DNA from: Actinomycetota bacterium
GTDB taxonomy: Bacteria; Actinomycetota; Acidimicrobiia; Spongiisociales; UBA11373
Assembly: GCA_030688105.1 (NCBI GenBank)
Contig: JAUYIV010000306.1
Span: 1-5,465 of the forward strand
Length of the DNA: 5,465 bases
Direction of reading: 5' to 3'
In this document: piece after piece, positions 1-5,147 of the stretch
Numbering within the stretch: position 1 is the stretch's first letter
How the letters are laid out: each line of letters opens with the position of its first letter
Translations under genes and position numbers: made by a program
The notes under the pieces: generated by a model
Seen by the model: the letters and a program-made list of their open reading frames with translations, nothing else
What the model was told of the DNA's origin: nothing
The model's database searches: none

Positions 1-1747
1 GGCTCCACGATCTCTCCAGGACGACTCGGAGGTTGCCGTGATCGGCTTCCAGGTCCTTGAGTGCCTCCAGCTGTTCCCGGACTCGCAATTGCGAAGCCCG
101 GCCCTCCGCCCAGTCCACGAACCATGCTCGATGGCGGTGGACCAACTCGTCCCACTCGCCGCTCTCCCGGAGTCGCATCTCGGCGTACTCCCGGATCGAT
201 TCGTACACGGAGAATCGCGCTCGGCCGGCGATAAGGACCGGAGTCACCAGCGACTTCTGGATCAATCCGGTCAGCAGGTCGAGGATCTCACTCGCCGGGA
301 GATCCTCGTCCGGGCAGACCGCCTCGGCCGCTTCGAGCGAGAAGCCACCCTTGAACACGGCGACTCTTCGAAAGAGTGCAGCCTCGGAATCGGAGAGCGT
401 GTCGTGGCTCCAGCCGATCGCCCCCTCCAACGTCTCGTGGGGCGACAATGCCCCTCTTCCCCGACCCTTGAGCAACGCGAAGCGATCGTCGAGGCGGACC
501 TGCACCTGTTCAGGGGTGAGTACGTTGGTGCGAGCGGCCGCCAGCTCGATGGCGAGTGGAATCCCGTCCAGCTTTCTGCCGATGGCCAGGATGTCTGCGA
601 TCCATGGGGACGGCTCGAAGTCGGGGTCGACCGCCCGAGCCCGATCCGAGAAGAGCTGTACGACTTCGAGTTCGAGGGCGTCACTCGTCGGGGGGTCGGT
701 GTCGGGGAGGGGGAGCGGGCCGACGCGATAGACGCGCTCGCCGTCTACACCCAGTGGTTCCCGACTCGTGGCGAGGATCTTCAAGAAGGAGGCGGCCTGC
801 AACCACTCGCTCGTGAGTCGGGCGACCTCGTCTCGTCGGTGCTCGCAGTTGTCCAGGACCAGCAGCAACGTCTTGTCACGAAGATTGTCTGTGACCGTGT
901 CCTCCGCGGGACGGTCGACCTGCTCCGAGACCGAGAGGTTCCGAGCGACCTGCGGTGCCACCGCCTCTCCGGCGGCGATGCCGGCCAGCGAGACATACGT
1001 GACACCGTCGGAGAAGGCGGGAACGAGGTGTTTCCCCAACTCGACGGCCAGGCGCGTCTTGCCGACGCCCGCGGGCCCGGTCAGAGTCACCAGGCGGAAG
1101 TCGCCGATCAGCTCCCGGATGGCTGCGAGCTCACGGTTCCGCCCGATGAAGCTGGTCAGAGTGGTCGGTAGGTTCTGCGCCGTGGCGGTGAGGGTTCGTG
1201 GTGGCGGGAAGTCGGATTGAAGGCCCCTCACGACGAGTTGATACAGGTGCTCACGGCTTGTCAGGTCCTTGAGCCGGTGAGTCCCGAGGTCGGCGAAGGC
1301 CAGCTCGCCCTCGAGTGCCTGCGTCACGAGCGAGTGCGTCGCCTCAGACAGCAAGACCTGGCCGCCATGGGCGGCGGAGGCAATCCGTGCCGCCCGGTGG
1401 ACGTCGATCCCGACATAGTCGTCACCACCGAGCTTTGCCTCCCCGGTATGAAGCCCCATCCTCACCCGCAGCGTTCGGTTCTCCGGCCAGGGGTGGGCCG
1501 ACAGGGCACCCTGTGCCGCCGCGGCGGCGCGCACGGCGTCCGGAGCAGAGCGGAAGACGCAGAAGAAGGAATCTCCTTCGGTCCCGATCTCGACGCCATT
1601 CTGCTGGGAGACCGCGGTGCGGATGATCTGCTGCTGGGAGTCCAGTACGCCGACATACCGATCGCGCAGGTCCTGAAGCAGCCGGGTCGATCCCTCGATG
1701 TCGGAGAAGAGGAAGGTGACGGTGCCCAGCGGCAACTCTCGGGTCAC
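1..1747 (-). CDS. Class III adenylate/guanylate cyclase-STAND ATPase fusion regulator (C-terminus cut by window edge)
   Basis: The gene reads without interruption from GTG at 1747 to the left edge, giving 582 residues; the C-terminus is missing. Residues 8-175 form a class III cyclase homology domain: FSDIEGST with metal Asp16, EGDSFF with the second metal Asp59, and VHRAARI with Arg121. Residues 197-405 form a STAND/NB-ARC-type ATPase: FIGRNREL, Walker A GPAGVGKT at 224-231, Walker B LLLVLDN ending at Asp299-Asn300, sensor ATSRE with Arg329, and GIPLAIELAAAR at 395-406. A winged-helix-like region follows, and the protein breaks off at a DHGNLRVVLE stretch, where TPR repeats usually begin in this family. 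Complete homologues are typically 900-1100 residues. The Lys that normally recognises adenine is Gly55 and the transition-state Asn is His117, so real cyclase activity is uncertain. An in-frame TGA lies about 40 nt upstream and no other start codon intervenes, which fixes GTG. There is no Shine-Dalgarno; a leaderless start is likely. The gene lies 92 bp downstream of the AhpD-like gene on the same strand. The role is inferred: a signal-responsive cytoplasmic switch protein. Confidence 0.93.
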   Translation of the reverse strand, partial: MTRELPLGTVTFLFSDIEGSTRLLQDLRDRYVGVLDSQQQIIRTAVSQQNGVEIGTEGDSFFCVFRSAPDAVRAAAAAQGALSAHPWPENRTLRVRMGLHTGEAKLGGDDYVGIDVHRAARIASAAHGGQVLLSEATHSLVTQALEGELAFADLGTHRLKDLTSREHLYQLVVRGLQSDFPPPRTLTATAQNLPTTLTSFIGRNRELAAIRELIGDFRLVTLTGPAGVGKTRLAVELGKHLVPAFSDGVTYVSLAGIAAGEAVAPQVARNLSVSEQVDRPAEDTVTDNLRDKTLLLVLDNCEHRRDEVARLTSEWLQAASFLKILATSREPLGVDGERVYRVGPLPLPDTDPPTSDALELEVVQLFSDRARAVDPDFEPSPWIADILAIGRKLDGIPLAIELAAARTNVLTPEQVQVRLDDRFALLKGRGRGALSPHETLEGAIGWSHDTLSDSEAALFRRVAVFKGGFSLEAAEAVCPDEDLPASEILDLLTGLIQKSLVTPVLIAGRARFSVYESIREYAEMRLRESGEWDELVHRHRAWFVDWAEGRASQLRVREQLEALKDLEADHGNLRVVLERSWS

Positions 1748-1754
1748 CGCGCAG

Positions 1755-1760
1755 ACTCTA
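1755..1760 (-). promoter_or_regulatory. Candidate leaderless -10 element of the cyclase-STAND gene
   Basis: On the minus strand TAGAGT (fits TAnnnT) ends 7 nt before the GTG at 1747, so transcription would begin at or next to the start codon. No purine-rich ribosome-binding sequence precedes the GTG, which agrees with a leaderless mRNA. The -35 side is not recognisable. This is inference from spacing only. Confidence 0.45.
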
Positions 1761-1810
1761 CGCGCGGATTGGGGTCATCCCGGCGACGGCGTCTGACCTT
1801 GGCTGGTGGC

Positions 1811-1834
1811 GGGAGGCGGGAGGCGGGAGGCGGA
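1811..1834. repeat. GGGAGGC heptanucleotide tandem repeat
   Basis: Three perfect copies of GGGAGGC occupy 1811-1817, 1818-1824 and 1825-1831, followed by a partial GGA. They sit 5 bp beyond the AhpD-like stop codon, in the 92-bp gap before the cyclase-STAND gene. The plus strand has regularly spaced GGG and GG runs and so could form a G-quadruplex; the minus-strand mRNA would carry the C-rich complement. No other feature was seen in this gap apart from the candidate -10 element next to the downstream gene. Confidence 0.85.
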
Positions 1835-1839
1835 ACGAC

Positions 1840-2184
1840 TCACTCCTGCCCGAGGAACTCCTGGTAGGCCTCCCAGGCCCTGGGGGCGTACACGGTCGCA
1901 GGCCCACCGCCCATCATGATGGCCACCCCGAGCGCCTCGGCTACCTGATCGGGGCTGGCCCCCCGCTTCACCGCACTGCGGGCATGGGCGGCGATACAGC
2001 CATCGCACTCCGCGGCAACGGCGAGCACCACTGCGATGACCTCCTTCATCGCCGCGGAGATCACGCCGTCCTTCAGGGAGGCGCTGCTCAGGTCCGCAAA
2101 GCCCTTGTAGACCTCGGGGATCCTCTCGCGTAGATCGCGCGCCGGGTCTCTCAGGTCGGCTCGAACATTGTGCCAATGTCCCAT
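1840..2184 (-). CDS. AhpD-like carboxymuconolactone decarboxylase family protein
   Basis: This is a 114-residue protein of the AhpD/carboxymuconolactone decarboxylase superfamily, whose members are small all-helical proteins that work as homo-oligomers. The key signature is E-C-D-G-C-I-A-A-H, with Cys60, Cys63 and His67. The CxxC plus His four residues after the second Cys matches the AhpD redox centre, so thiol-disulfide or peroxidase-linked chemistry is more likely than true decarboxylation. The following AVKRGASPDQVAEALGVAIMMGGGPA (residues 71-96) is the typical helix-turn-helix tail of the fold. Length is normal for the single-domain type. The ATG at 2184 is chosen over an in-frame extension to 2301 because GGAGGTG lies 3 nt upstream and the extension would run into the divergent M20 gene. 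No signal peptide is seen, so it should be cytoplasmic. It shares a 61-bp control region with the M20 hydrolase. The exact substrate or partner is unknown. Confidence 0.92.
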   Translation of the reverse strand: MGHWHNVRADLRDPARDLRERIPEVYKGFADLSSASLKDGVISAAMKEVIAVVLAVAAECDGCIAAHARSAVKRGASPDQVAEALGVAIMMGGGPATVYAPRAWEAYQEFLGQE

Positions 2185-2187
2185 GAA

Positions 2188-2194
2188 CACCTCC
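2188..2194 (-). promoter_or_regulatory. Shine-Dalgarno of the AhpD-like gene
   Basis: GGAGGTG on the minus strand, 3 nt (5 nt from the GGAGG core) before ATG 2184. It decides the start codon against the longer in-frame reading. Confidence 0.8.
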
Positions 2195-2197
2195 GTC

Positions 2198-2217
2198 GTG
2201 CGATGGTACGTTCGCAC
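2198..2217. promoter_or_regulatory. Near-palindromic candidate operator in the divergent control region
   Basis: GTGCGATGGTACGTTCGCAC is 20 bp with dyad symmetry: 8 of 10 base pairs match, with six perfect pairs on the outside and GTAC exactly at the centre. It lies between two divergent start codons (2184 and 2246). It also overlaps TAnnnT hexamers on both strands: TACGTT at 2207-2212 on plus, and TACCAT at 2208-2203 on minus. A repressor bound here could block both genes at once. Which regulator binds is unknown; the TetR protein at 4539-5147 is one candidate. Confidence 0.5.
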
Positions 2218-2232
2218 ACGCGTTGAAGCGTC

Positions 2233-2241
2233 GGGGAAGGA
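2233..2241 (+). promoter_or_regulatory. Shine-Dalgarno of the M20 hydrolase
   Basis: GGGGAAGGA ends 4 nt before ATG 2246. It supports that start over an in-frame ATG at 2168, which would lie inside the divergent gene. Confidence 0.7.
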
Positions 2242-2245
2242 CGAG

Positions 2246-3403
2246 ATGGACCTGAAGGAACGGGCCGGCGCCGGCTTTGCTGCCGTCGAGGAAGAGCTCA
2301 AGGCGATCAGCCGGTGGATGTACGAGAACCCGGAGACCGCCTACGAGGAACTCGAGGCCTCGCAACGCCTCGCCGACTTCCTCAGCCGGCAGGGCTTCAC
2401 CGTCGAGTACCCCGCCTACGGGCTCGACACCGCCTTTGCCGCCCGGGTGGGCAACTCGGGACCCGAGGTCATCGTGTGCGCCGAGTACGACGCCCTTCCC
2501 GCCGTAGGACACGCCTGCGGTCACAACATCATCGCCACTGCGGCCCTCGGTGCCGGAGCCTCGGTCGGCCCGCTCGCGGACGAGCTGGGCCTTCGTCTCA
2601 CCGTGCTCGGGACCCCGGCGGAGGAGAACATCGGCGGAAAGGTCGACCTCATTCGGGCGGGCGCCTTCGCGGGAGCCACCGCGGCGATGATGATCCACCC
2701 GGCGCCAGAGGACACCGTCGATCCGATCGCGCTGGCCATCACCCACCTGTCGGTCGACTACTACGGAAAGGACGCCCATGCCTCGGCTGCCCCCTGGGAG
2801 GGAAGGAACGCCCTCGATGCGTTCGTCCAGCTCTACGTGGCCGTGGCGACCTTTCGGCAGCACATGCACCCCACCGACAAGATCCACGGGATCCCGACTC
2901 ATGGCGGTGATGCCCCCAACATCATCCCGTCGCACACCCGATCGGAGTGGTACGTGCGGGCGGGGACCCGGGAGCGGCTCGAGGAGATGTCGGCCCGCTT
3001 CACGGCGATGGCGGAAGCGGCAGCCGCGGCGACCGGGTGCACGGTGGAGATGGGCCAGACCGGGTACGAATACGAGGACATCCAGAGCGAGCCCACGATG
3101 GTCGAGCTGTTTGCGGCAAATGCCGAGGCGCTCGGCCGGAAGATGGGACGCGCCAAGGACCGCCCGGCGTCGAGCACGGGGAGCACCGACATGGGCAACG
3201 TGAGTCACGTCGTCCCGTCGATCCATCCGATGATCGGCATGGACACCAAAGGGGCGGTGAACCATCAACCCGAATTCGCCGCCCATACCATCACCCCGGA
3301 CGGGGAGCGGGCGATGCGGGACGGGGCGTTGGCGATGGCGTGGACGATCATCGATCTGGCTGTGGGGGATCGGTGGGGCGAGCTTCAGCGGCCGGGGAAA
3401 TAG
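2246..3403 (+). CDS. M20 family metallohydrolase (AbgB/PM20D2-like amidohydrolase or dipeptidase)
   Basis: This 385-residue protein belongs to the M20 zinc peptidase/amidohydrolase family, which cleaves amide bonds of N-acyl amino acids, aminobenzoyl-glutamate or unusual dipeptides. Metal-site residues are visible in order: GHACGHN with Cys91 and His93, GTPAEEN with Glu126 (general base) and Glu127, MMIHP with His151, and a C-terminal His340 in AVNHQPEF. The GHACGHN form, with Asn instead of the Asp of indole-acetyl-amino-acid hydrolases, and STDMGNVSHVVPSIHP at 313-328 point to the AbgB/PM20D2 branch. Residues about 165-280 are the inserted dimerisation lid, with GKDAHASAAPWEGRNALDA (174-192, His178) and HGGDAPNIIP (219-228). 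Length is normal and the active site looks complete. No signal peptide is present. ATG 2246 is preferred because of the GGGGAAGGA just upstream. The gene is divergent from the AhpD-like gene and ends 11 bp from the convergent membrane cyclase. The substrate cannot be assigned. Confidence 0.95.
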   Translation: MDLKERAGAGFAAVEEELKAISRWMYENPETAYEELEASQRLADFLSRQGFTVEYPAYGLDTAFAARVGNSGPEVIVCAEYDALPAVGHACGHNIIATAALGAGASVGPLADELGLRLTVLGTPAEENIGGKVDLIRAGAFAGATAAMMIHPAPEDTVDPIALAITHLSVDYYGKDAHASAAPWEGRNALDAFVQLYVAVATFRQHMHPTDKIHGIPTHGGDAPNIIPSHTRSEWYVRAGTRERLEEMSARFTAMAEAAAAATGCTVEMGQTGYEYEDIQSEPTMVELFAANAEALGRKMGRAKDRPASSTGSTDMGNVSHVVPSIHPMIGMDTKGAVNHQPEFAAHTITPDGERAMRDGALAMAWTIIDLAVGDRWGELQRPGK

Positions 3404-3407
3404 AGAA

Positions 3408-3459
3408 TCAAGAGTCAAGAGTTCGGGTCTTGGATCTTGAATCTTGGATCTTGACTCTT
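3408..3459. repeat. Inverted heptanucleotide repeat cluster (TCTTGRN family)
   Basis: Four head-to-tail heptads lie at 3428-3455 (TCTTGGA, TCTTGAA, TCTTGGA, TCTTGAC), followed by TCTT at 3456-3459. Two copies in the opposite orientation (TCAAGAG twice) occupy 3408-3421. The block is AT-richer than everything around it. It spans the 11-bp gap between the convergent M20 and cyclase genes and runs into the cyclase, encoding its last 14 residues (about KSQDPRFKIQDPNS) and stop codon. This looks like a short repeat family inserted or expanded at the gene end. Confidence 0.85.
3410..3459. terminator. Candidate hairpin between convergent genes
   Basis: AAGAGTCAAGA at 3410-3420 and TCTTGACTCTT at 3449-3459 are perfect 11-bp inverted arms around a 28-nt loop, immediately after the M20 stop codon. 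The arms are built from the heptad repeats. The stem has only 4 G-C pairs and no proper U-tract follows on either strand, so it is at best a weak bidirectional terminator; it may instead be a by-product of the inverted repeats. Confidence 0.35.
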
Positions 3460-4431
3460 TCTCAGTCCGGCTATCCCGGGTCCCACCAGGGCCGCGGCGA
3501 GTGCCCATGCGATCGCCCGGGAGACGGTGCCTTCGAGGAAGAGGGCGCCGAGGGCCAGCCCGACGGCCACACACAAGGTGCGGAGCCCTCGCAGCCCGGT
3601 GAGGGAGGCGGCAAGGCGGCCGACGCCGGCCCCGATCAGTACCAGGCCGATCAACGGGTAGAGGCCATTGGAGGTCCAGCCGGTGCCGTGACCCGCCACG
3701 AGCAGGGAGCCGATGGCCAGCAGCAACCAGAAGAAGCGCGACTCGACCAGTCGCCTGGGCCGCCGCGGGGGAGGGGTCGGGGGATGCTCCGGCGAGCGAG
3801 GCTCGATCCCACGAGCTCTCAGCCGCTCCTCGACCGCGACGGCGACCGACTCGGCGAGTCCCGAGAGGCCGGTCGGTCGAAACGGGCGGGGGACGGACTG
3901 CTCCGGGAAGCCGAATTCGGTGCCCGGCACCGTGTAGACCCTGATGCGTTGCTTGATGTTCTTGAGGGGGCGCTGCCCGTTGTCCTCGAACGGGAGGCGG
4001 TCGCTCGATTCTCGGTAGACGGCATCCGAGACTGCGATCCCGCCAGGGGGTGCAATCTGCTCGAGGCGGGCCGCGATGTTGACGCCCTCACCGAAAGCCC
4101 TGGCTCCTTCGAGGATCACCTCGCCGAAGTGGATCCCGATGCGCACCACCATCCGGTCAGGTCGCGGGTCGGAGGCGAGCCGAGTCTGGATCTCGGCGGC
4201 GCAGTCGACGGCTCGAGAGATCGAGTCGAAGAGGGCGAAGACGGAGTCACCGGCGGTGTCGATCACCCGACCGCCGCGGTCGGCGATGAGGGCGGCTGCG
4301 CCGTCGTGGAACCGAATCAGGCGAGAGGCGCTCTCCTCCTCGTTTCTCCCCATCATCAGGCTGAAGCCGACGATGTCGAGCATCATGATCGCGGCCGGGC
4401 GTCTCTCCCTGCCGCCGGGTCGATCGGTCAA
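3415..4431 (-). CDS. Class III adenylate/guanylate cyclase homologue with C-terminal four-helix membrane region
   Basis: This 338-residue protein has a class III cyclase domain at about residues 11-168: MLDIVGFS with metal Asp19, RVIDTAGDSVFALF with metal Asp62, and GEGVNIAARLEQ with catalytic Asn118 and Arg122. It would make cAMP or cGMP from ATP or GTP if active. Both metal Asp residues and the Asn/Arg pair are present. The usual adenine-recognising Lys is Asp58, and Arg111 lies where the partner Asp is expected. A Pro/Arg-rich linker (210-228) leads to four hydrophobic segments at about 233-249, 255-275, 283-302 and 304-322. The first pair (RFFWLLLAIGSLLVAG ... LYPLIGLVLIGAGV) resembles LiaI/LiaF-type two-helix membrane domains, so the cyclase is probably an inner-membrane protein with its catalytic domain in the cytoplasm. 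The start is TTG 4431, with GGGAGGGG 3 nt upstream; a GTG at 4509 would add 26 unrelated residues. The C-terminal 14 residues come from repeat DNA. It is divergent from the TetR gene. Confidence 0.9.
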   Translation of the reverse strand: MTDRPGGRERRPAAIMMLDIVGFSLMMGRNEEESASRLIRFHDGAAALIADRGGRVIDTAGDSVFALFDSISRAVDCAAEIQTRLASDPRPDRMVVRIGIHFGEVILEGARAFGEGVNIAARLEQIAPPGGIAVSDAVYRESSDRLPFEDNGQRPLKNIKQRIRVYTVPGTEFGFPEQSVPRPFRPTGLSGLAESVAVAVEERLRARGIEPRSPEHPPTPPPRRPRRLVESRFFWLLLAIGSLLVAGHGTGWTSNGLYPLIGLVLIGAGVGRLAASLTGLRGLRTLCVAVGLALGALFLEGTVSRAIAWALAAALVGPGIAGLRKSQDPRFKIQDPNS

Positions 4432-4434
4432 TTT

Positions 4435-4442
4435 CCCCTCCC
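4435..4442 (-). promoter_or_regulatory. Shine-Dalgarno fixing a TTG start
   Basis: GGGAGGGG on the minus strand ends 3 nt before TTG 4431 (5 nt from the GGAGG core). The strength and spacing of this site are the reason for choosing a TTG start, since the next ATG (in IMMLDIV) would cut into the first strand of the cyclase domain. Confidence 0.75.
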
Positions 4443-4458
4443 GGGGGTCGAGTGCACA

Positions 4459-4482
4459 GCACCAAATGGCTCCACCTGGTGC
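4459..4482. promoter_or_regulatory. Imperfect palindrome in the cyclase/tetR divergent region, candidate operator
   Basis: Arms GCACCA (4459-4464) and TGGTGC (4477-4482) are perfect complements. The inner TGG (4467-4469) and CCA (4472-4474) also pair, giving 9 matches in 12 possible pairs over 24 bp. The site lies in the 107-bp gap between the divergent cyclase and TetR genes, where TetR-family proteins commonly bind to control themselves and their neighbour. It does not resemble the palindrome at 2198-2217. Binding is inferred from position and symmetry alone. Confidence 0.4.
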
Positions 4483-4526
4483 GCCGGATCCCGCCGCCTG
4501 CCGGACCACCCGACTCCCAGCAGGGG

Positions 4527-4532
4527 TACGCT
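4527..4532 (+). promoter_or_regulatory. Candidate leaderless -10 element of the tetR gene
   Basis: TACGCT (TAnnnT) occupies exactly -12 to -7 relative to the A of ATG 4539, so transcription is expected to start on the start codon. There is no ribosome-binding sequence at proper spacing. No clear -35 hexamer is seen about 17 bp upstream. Confidence 0.5.
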
Positions 4533-4538
4533 TGCCGC

Positions 4539-5147
4539 ATGCCGCGCATTCGCGCCGCCACGATCGAAGAGCATAAACGTCAGACTCGCTCCGAGATTCT
4601 GGACGCCGCCGCCTCTCTCTTCCGCTCCCAGGGCTACGCCGACACCAATCTCGGCGACATCTCGGCGCACGTTGGGATCGGCCGCACCACCCTCTATGAG
4701 TACTTCTCCGACAAGGAGGACGTGCTCGTCAACCTCGTGGAGAGCCGCATCCCGGCCGTCGTCGAGGGGCTGCTCTCCGGAGTGCCGGATGACTTGTCCA
4801 CCAGGGAGCGTCTCGCCGAGCTGATCGTGCGCGGGCTCGAGTTCGTGTCGAGCGACGAGGACCTCGGCTCGACCCTCATGCGCGAGCTGCCGCGCCTCAG
4901 TGAGCCCGCGCAGCGACGGCTGCGGAAGGCCCACGAGGCCCTCGAGGACGAGGTGATCCGCCTCTGCAAGCTCGGGATCGCCCGTGGTGAGTTCCGTGCA
5001 TTCGACGCGGTCGACGCCGGGCGCCTGGTGTTCACCGTGATGATGGCGGCCTCACAGAGCCTGCTCCGCGACAAGGACGCCAAGCAGAGAATGCATGAGG
5101 CCGCGGACACGCTGGTGCGGTTCGTGTTCGACGGCTTGGCGGCTTAA
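4539..5147 (+). CDS. TetR/AcrR family transcriptional regulator
   Basis: This 202-residue one-component regulator should act as a cytoplasmic dimer that leaves its operator when a small ligand binds. The N-terminal DNA-binding domain spans about residues 13-62: RQTRSEILDAAASLFRSQGY, then the helix-turn-helix TNLGDISAHVGIGRTTLYEYF and the usual SDKEDVL. Residues 63-202 form the variable helical ligand-binding and dimerisation domain, and the ligand cannot be predicted. Length is typical. ATG 4539 (MPRIRAATIEEHKRQ) is chosen over an in-frame GTG at 4452 because TACGCT sits 6 nt upstream in leaderless position and the extra 29 residues have no TetR character. It is divergent from the membrane cyclase with 107 bp between starts. 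It is therefore a likely regulator of that gene and of itself, and possibly of the M20/AhpD-like pair. An IS630-type element begins just after its TAA stop; the C-terminus RFVFDGLAA looks natural, so the gene appears intact. Confidence 0.95.
   Translation: MPRIRAATIEEHKRQTRSEILDAAASLFRSQGYADTNLGDISAHVGIGRTTLYEYFSDKEDVLVNLVESRIPAVVEGLLSGVPDDLSTRERLAELIVRGLEFVSSDEDLGSTLMRELPRLSEPAQRRLRKAHEALEDEVIRLCKLGIARGEFRAFDAVDAGRLVFTVMMAASQSLLRDKDAKQRMHEAADTLVRFVFDGLAA

Noticed and set aside
38..1171. 377-residue open frame on the plus strand
   Set aside because: It lies antisense to the clearly recognisable cyclase-STAND gene, whose motifs are intact throughout; the translation is Arg/Gly/Asp-rich with no domain. 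Long antisense frames are expected at this GC content.
1773..1798. GGTCA/TGACC inverted repeat as a terminator after the AhpD-like gene
   Set aside because: Only 5-bp arms around a 16-nt loop with no U-tract; too weak to call.
1217..1867. 216-residue open frame on the plus strand
   Set aside because: Antisense to the cyclase domain and the AhpD-like C-terminus, runs through the GGGAGGC repeat, and has no recognisable motif.
2185..2301. 39-residue N-terminal extension of the AhpD-like gene
   Set aside because: It would overlap the divergent M20 coding region and its promoter; a GGAGGTG site just before ATG 2184 explains the shorter start.
3408..3459. Possible CRISPR-like repeats
   Set aside because: Units are 7 bp, contiguous and without spacers, and no cas genes are present.
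1775..3574. 599-residue open frame on the minus strand
   Set aside because: Antisense to the complete M20 hydrolase, and overlaps the AhpD-like gene in another frame; composition is that of a high-GC shadow frame.
4452..4538. 29-residue N-terminal extension of the TetR protein from GTG 4452
   Set aside because: The extension has no helix-turn-helix character and would cover the divergent regulatory region; MPRIRAATIEEHKRQ is a typical TetR beginning with a leaderless -10 element.
2947..4824. 625-residue open frame on the plus strand
   Set aside because: Crosses the M20 C-terminus in the wrong frame, the whole antisense of the membrane cyclase, and the tetR start; no single domain supports it.
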